NCBI GenBank assembly: GCA_023151145.1
Contig: JAKLJM010000135.1
Span: forward strand, 1 to 6,342
Length of the DNA: 6,342 bases
Reading direction: 5' to 3'
From: Bacteriovoracaceae bacterium
GTDB lineage: Bacteria; Bdellovibrionota; Bacteriovoracia; Bacteriovoracales; Bacteriovoracaceae
Shown: positions 4,002-6,342 of the stretch, piece by piece
How positions within the stretch are numbered: the stretch's first letter is position 1
How the letters are laid out: each line of letters starts with the position of its first letter
Notes under the pieces: generated by a model
Databases searched by the model: none
What the model was told of the DNA's origin: nothing
Seen by the model: the letters and a program-made list of their open reading frames with translations, nothing else
Made by a program: the position numbers and the translations under genes

Positions 4002-6342
4002 GTGGCTCGTTTTAAAAAGGTTTTTTTTATCATATCACTTTGCTGGTCAACGATTTCGGGATATTTTTCTTATAAGTATCTGATAAATCTTGAGTCGAAT
4101 CTTATTACAAAAGCCAAGCAAATAGCTCAAGAGAAATTCCAAGCTCAATTGTCAATCAAAAGCTTAAAGTTGATTAGTATTAATCCACTTGGAATAGCTA
4201 TTGAAGATCTTGTTATTGACAAGAAAAATGAATACAAAATTTTCTTACCTTGGACAGAAATTAAAATTCTTAATACTATTAATATTCTACAATTCAAAAC
4301 TCAAGTTCTTCAACTACAGATTGAAAGCTTAAATTATAATACTGATGTAATGCTTAATGAAACTTCAAAAGAGATTGCAAAGAATAAACGCGATGAACAC
4401 ACAAAAGAAACAGATTCGAATGCAATAAAAAACACAAAAGATTTTTTACCTAAGAATCCATTTGTTAAAAATATAGCTCTTCTATTAAACCTAAGAAACG
4501 GGAATGTAAATGTGTCTAAAGATAAATCAACCTTGTTCAAAGCAAGTAATGAAAAAATATCTGTTTCTATCCCATCTCTTGAAGCTCCAATTAATATTGA
4601 ATTATTAAGTTCTATTAACATTCCAAACTCTTATTTTAGTTTTGATATTCCTATACGTTTAAATTCAGAGTTAACATTCAGTAATGAGTGGTTAAGCTCA
4701 ACGAAGACACAACTACAAGTTTTTGCTTTAGATACGAAAAATGAATTTAAGTTTCACTTAGGTAAAAAATTTTTAAACTTTAGCTCCAAAGCTAAAATAA
4801 ATAACTTAGCACTCATTCCTTTTTCTGAATTCAAAAACTCGCCCATCAAAAAACTTGAAGGAGAGCTAATATCTTCATTTGAAACTAGTGGCTACCTAAA
4901 TGAACTACCTTATTTAAAAGGTAGTTTAGAATTTAAAAAACTTAAAGCCGACATGACAATGAAAAGCCCAGAATTATCTATTCAAGGAGAGTTCTCTGGT
5001 AATTTAAAAGCCGATTTTACTTACCAACAAAAACTTTTTTTCAATAATTTTAATTGGGATCTTGATTTAACTCCATTGTACATTCAGAAAAAAGACATTT
5101 TCAAAAAGCCTAGCTCCATCGTCCTTACTTCTCAGGCTAAAGGTAGATACCAAGATGGAGTTTATTTTGATTTTTTTAAATTAAAATTAGATTCTTTTTT
5201 TATTCAATCGCAGGGATATCTGAGCTTTGATAATCCATCCCGATTTCAATTTGAAATCCCTAAATTTTCTTTTTCTCACTTTGAAAAATTTTTTCCAAGC
5301 CTTCCTCAATACCCATTAAACGGCGAGTTACAAACCAATGGAGAAGTTAAAGGTTTAATTAAAGACCCGAAAAATTTAGAAATAAAACTCGATCCAATAA
5401 AAATTGACCAATTTAAATACACAGTACGTAATACCATTAACGACGTCACCCTTGAAGGACCTATCACAGGAAAACTTTTTGGTAGCATTCATATCAAAAA
5501 TCAGCTTGCCCAAAAAGGGGAAGTTGTTGGAAGTATTAATGCGATGAATATAAATATAAGCAAAGAGGGAAACTCATTAAAAGTTGAAGATGAGCCACTA
5601 AAGCTAGACTTTAAAACTTCAGTTCTGAATAACAAAATAAATATTGATTCTTTTAAGATAAACTCTTTTATTGCAGATTTAAATATTAAAGGAACACCTC
5701 CACTTTCCTTAGATGACCAGTTCTCATTTAAAATCGATATTAGTCATTTAAATTGGAACAGGATAAAGCATTTTCTACCAAAAAATGAACTCATCTCTTC
5801 GATTAAAAATTTAACAGGAGAAGTTCAAAGTACCCTTTATGGAAAGCTAAATAAAAGTAACCTAAGTGCTTCAGGTCTATCCATAAATGCTGAAAGTAAA
5901 TTATCAATAGAGGAACTAACTCTACCTTGGGATTTGAGCTTTAAAAATCCAGATGCCACTCCGAAATCTGAAACACTTGCTTCTAATAATGCGAAAGCTT
6001 TTTTGCCTCGATTTTCTATTTTTGAAAAAAGCAAGATAACCAACCAATTAAGAATTTCAAAGCTAATATTTTACAACAAAGATTTTTTTTCAAACCTCGA
6101 GTTCAATTCCTTGTTACAAAAAAACCAACTGCAACTTACTGGAAAAATTGAAAAAATTTTTAATGGCGGTTTAAATATAAATCGACTGATAATACCATTA
6201 ACTGTTGACGACCCTGAAATTAGTTTTAGAATTAATAGTCAAAAAATAGAAGCCCTACCTTTAATGAGTCTTTTCTTGCCTGACATAAAAAACCTTATCA
6301 AAGGACAGGCTCAACTCAATATCGAAGGAACAACTAAACTAC
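4002..6342 (+). CDS. AsmA-like envelope protein, 3' end outside window (partial)
   Basis: An open frame of 780 codons starts with GTG and leaves the window without a stop. The N-terminus is cytoplasmic-basic (ARFKK), then one membrane segment at about residues 7-28, after which the chain should lie in the periplasm. Next comes an amphipathic helix and a strand region (50-72, SIKSLKLISINPLG) typical of the AsmA family start. A very hydrophilic linker lies at about 118-150. The rest is long alternating beta strands with few cysteines, as in AsmA/TamB/YhdP-type bridge proteins thought to hold a lipid groove between inner and outer membranes. Four module starts recur about every 160 residues (L285, L439, L604, I766). 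An in-frame TAA at 3993-3995 excludes a longer upstream start; the next ATG (4350, Met117) would lose the anchor, so GTG is preferred despite a poor ribosome site. It follows a terminator, so it is probably its own unit. The family is assigned on architecture; the exact member and any lipid cargo are unknown. Confidence 0.85.
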   Translation, partial: MARFKKVFFIISLCWSTISGYFSYKYLINLESNLITKAKQIAQEKFQAQLSIKSLKLISINPLGIAIEDLVIDKKNEYKIFLPWTEIKILNTINILQFKTQVLQLQIESLNYNTDVMLNETSKEIAKNKRDEHTKETDSNAIKNTKDFLPKNPFVKNIALLLNLRNGNVNVSKDKSTLFKASNEKISVSIPSLEAPINIELLSSINIPNSYFSFDIPIRLNSELTFSNEWLSSTKTQLQVFALDTKNEFKFHLGKKFLNFSSKAKINNLALIPFSEFKNSPIKKLEGELISSFETSGYLNELPYLKGSLEFKKLKADMTMKSPELSIQGEFSGNLKADFTYQQKLFFNNFNWDLDLTPLYIQKKDIFKKPSSIVLTSQAKGRYQDGVYFDFFKLKLDSFFIQSQGYLSFDNPSRFQFEIPKFSFSHFEKFFPSLPQYPLNGELQTNGEVKGLIKDPKNLEIKLDPIKIDQFKYTVRNTINDVTLEGPITGKLFGSIHIKNQLAQKGEVVGSINAMNINISKEGNSLKVEDEPLKLDFKTSVLNNKINIDSFKINSFIADLNIKGTPPLSLDDQFSFKIDISHLNWNRIKHFLPKNELISSIKNLTGEVQSTLYGKLNKSNLSASGLSINAESKLSIEELTLPWDLSFKNPDATPKSETLASNNAKAFLPRFSIFEKSKITNQLRISKLIFYNKDFFSNLEFNSLLQKNQLQLTGKIEKIFNGGLNINRLIIPLTVDDPEISFRINSQKIEALPLMSLFLPDIKNLIKGQAQLNIEGTTKL
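4797..6341 (+). repeat. Repeating ~160-residue modules in the AsmA-like protein
   Basis: At protein level a pattern recurs: a hydrophobic stretch, often with F-x-P or FLP, then L-x-G-x-h with a second glycine about 6 to 10 residues on. Instances are LEGEL (285-289), LNGEL (439-443), LTGEV (604-608) and IKGQA (766-770). Spacings are 154, 165 and 162 residues. FFP precedes the second, HFLP the third and LFLP the fourth. DNA sequence is not conserved between copies, so these are old, diverged structural modules rather than a recent duplication. The fourth is cut by the window edge. Confidence 0.5.

Noticed and set aside
4334..4621. Minus-strand open frame of 95 codons inside the AsmA-like gene
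   Set aside because: It is antisense to a long continuous reading frame with coherent protein features; its hydrophobic look comes from the complement of Lys- and Asn-rich codons.
5306..6043. Two short minus-strand frames (5306-5488 and 5837-6043)
   Set aside because: Both are shadows of the AsmA-like frame, with no ribosome site or recognisable domain seen.

Overview
This is an A+T-rich window, densely coding, with nearly all genes on the + strand. It suggests a Gram-negative bacterium: one gene encodes a membrane-anchored AsmA-family envelope protein and another encodes an exported protein with a Sec signal peptide. The low G+C, the animal-like long tryptophan dioxygenase and the AsmA style would fit a Bdellovibrionota or Bacteriovorax-like lineage, or a member of the Bacteroidota. 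That placement is a low-confidence guess from memory; no marker gene here settles it.

Layout. Bases 1-38 hold the first codons of a divergent gene on the minus strand (signal-peptide-like start, good ribosome binding site). Bases 39-134 are a divergent intergenic region with candidate promoter boxes and a T9 tract. Bases 135-3829 form a tight four-gene operon: an exported protein of unknown function, an arginase-fold hydrolase most like formimidoylglutamase (HutG), an L-threonine aldolase (LtaE) and a tryptophan 2,3-dioxygenase (KynA). The first two junctions overlap (ATGA and TAATG) and the third has a 4-base gap, so co-transcription and translational coupling are likely. A hairpin followed by a T-rich run at 3906-3933 closes the operon. 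From 4002 a large AsmA-like gene, starting with GTG, runs off the right edge (780 codons seen).

How the genes may work together. Three enzymes of amino-acid breakdown (histidine or guanidino compounds, threonine, tryptophan) sit together without the other genes of their textbook pathways. Each reaction is expected to yield a one-carbon unit or precursor (formamide, glycine, or a formyl group on kynurenine). The set therefore looks like a mixed amino-acid catabolic operon. A more speculative reading is that the neighbours supply missing kynurenine-pathway steps. The catalytic residues I could identify by family motif are intact in all three enzymes. The AsmA-like gene lies beyond the terminator and is probably a separate transcription unit for outer-envelope maintenance. 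I saw no mobile element, CRISPR array, RNA gene or defence system.
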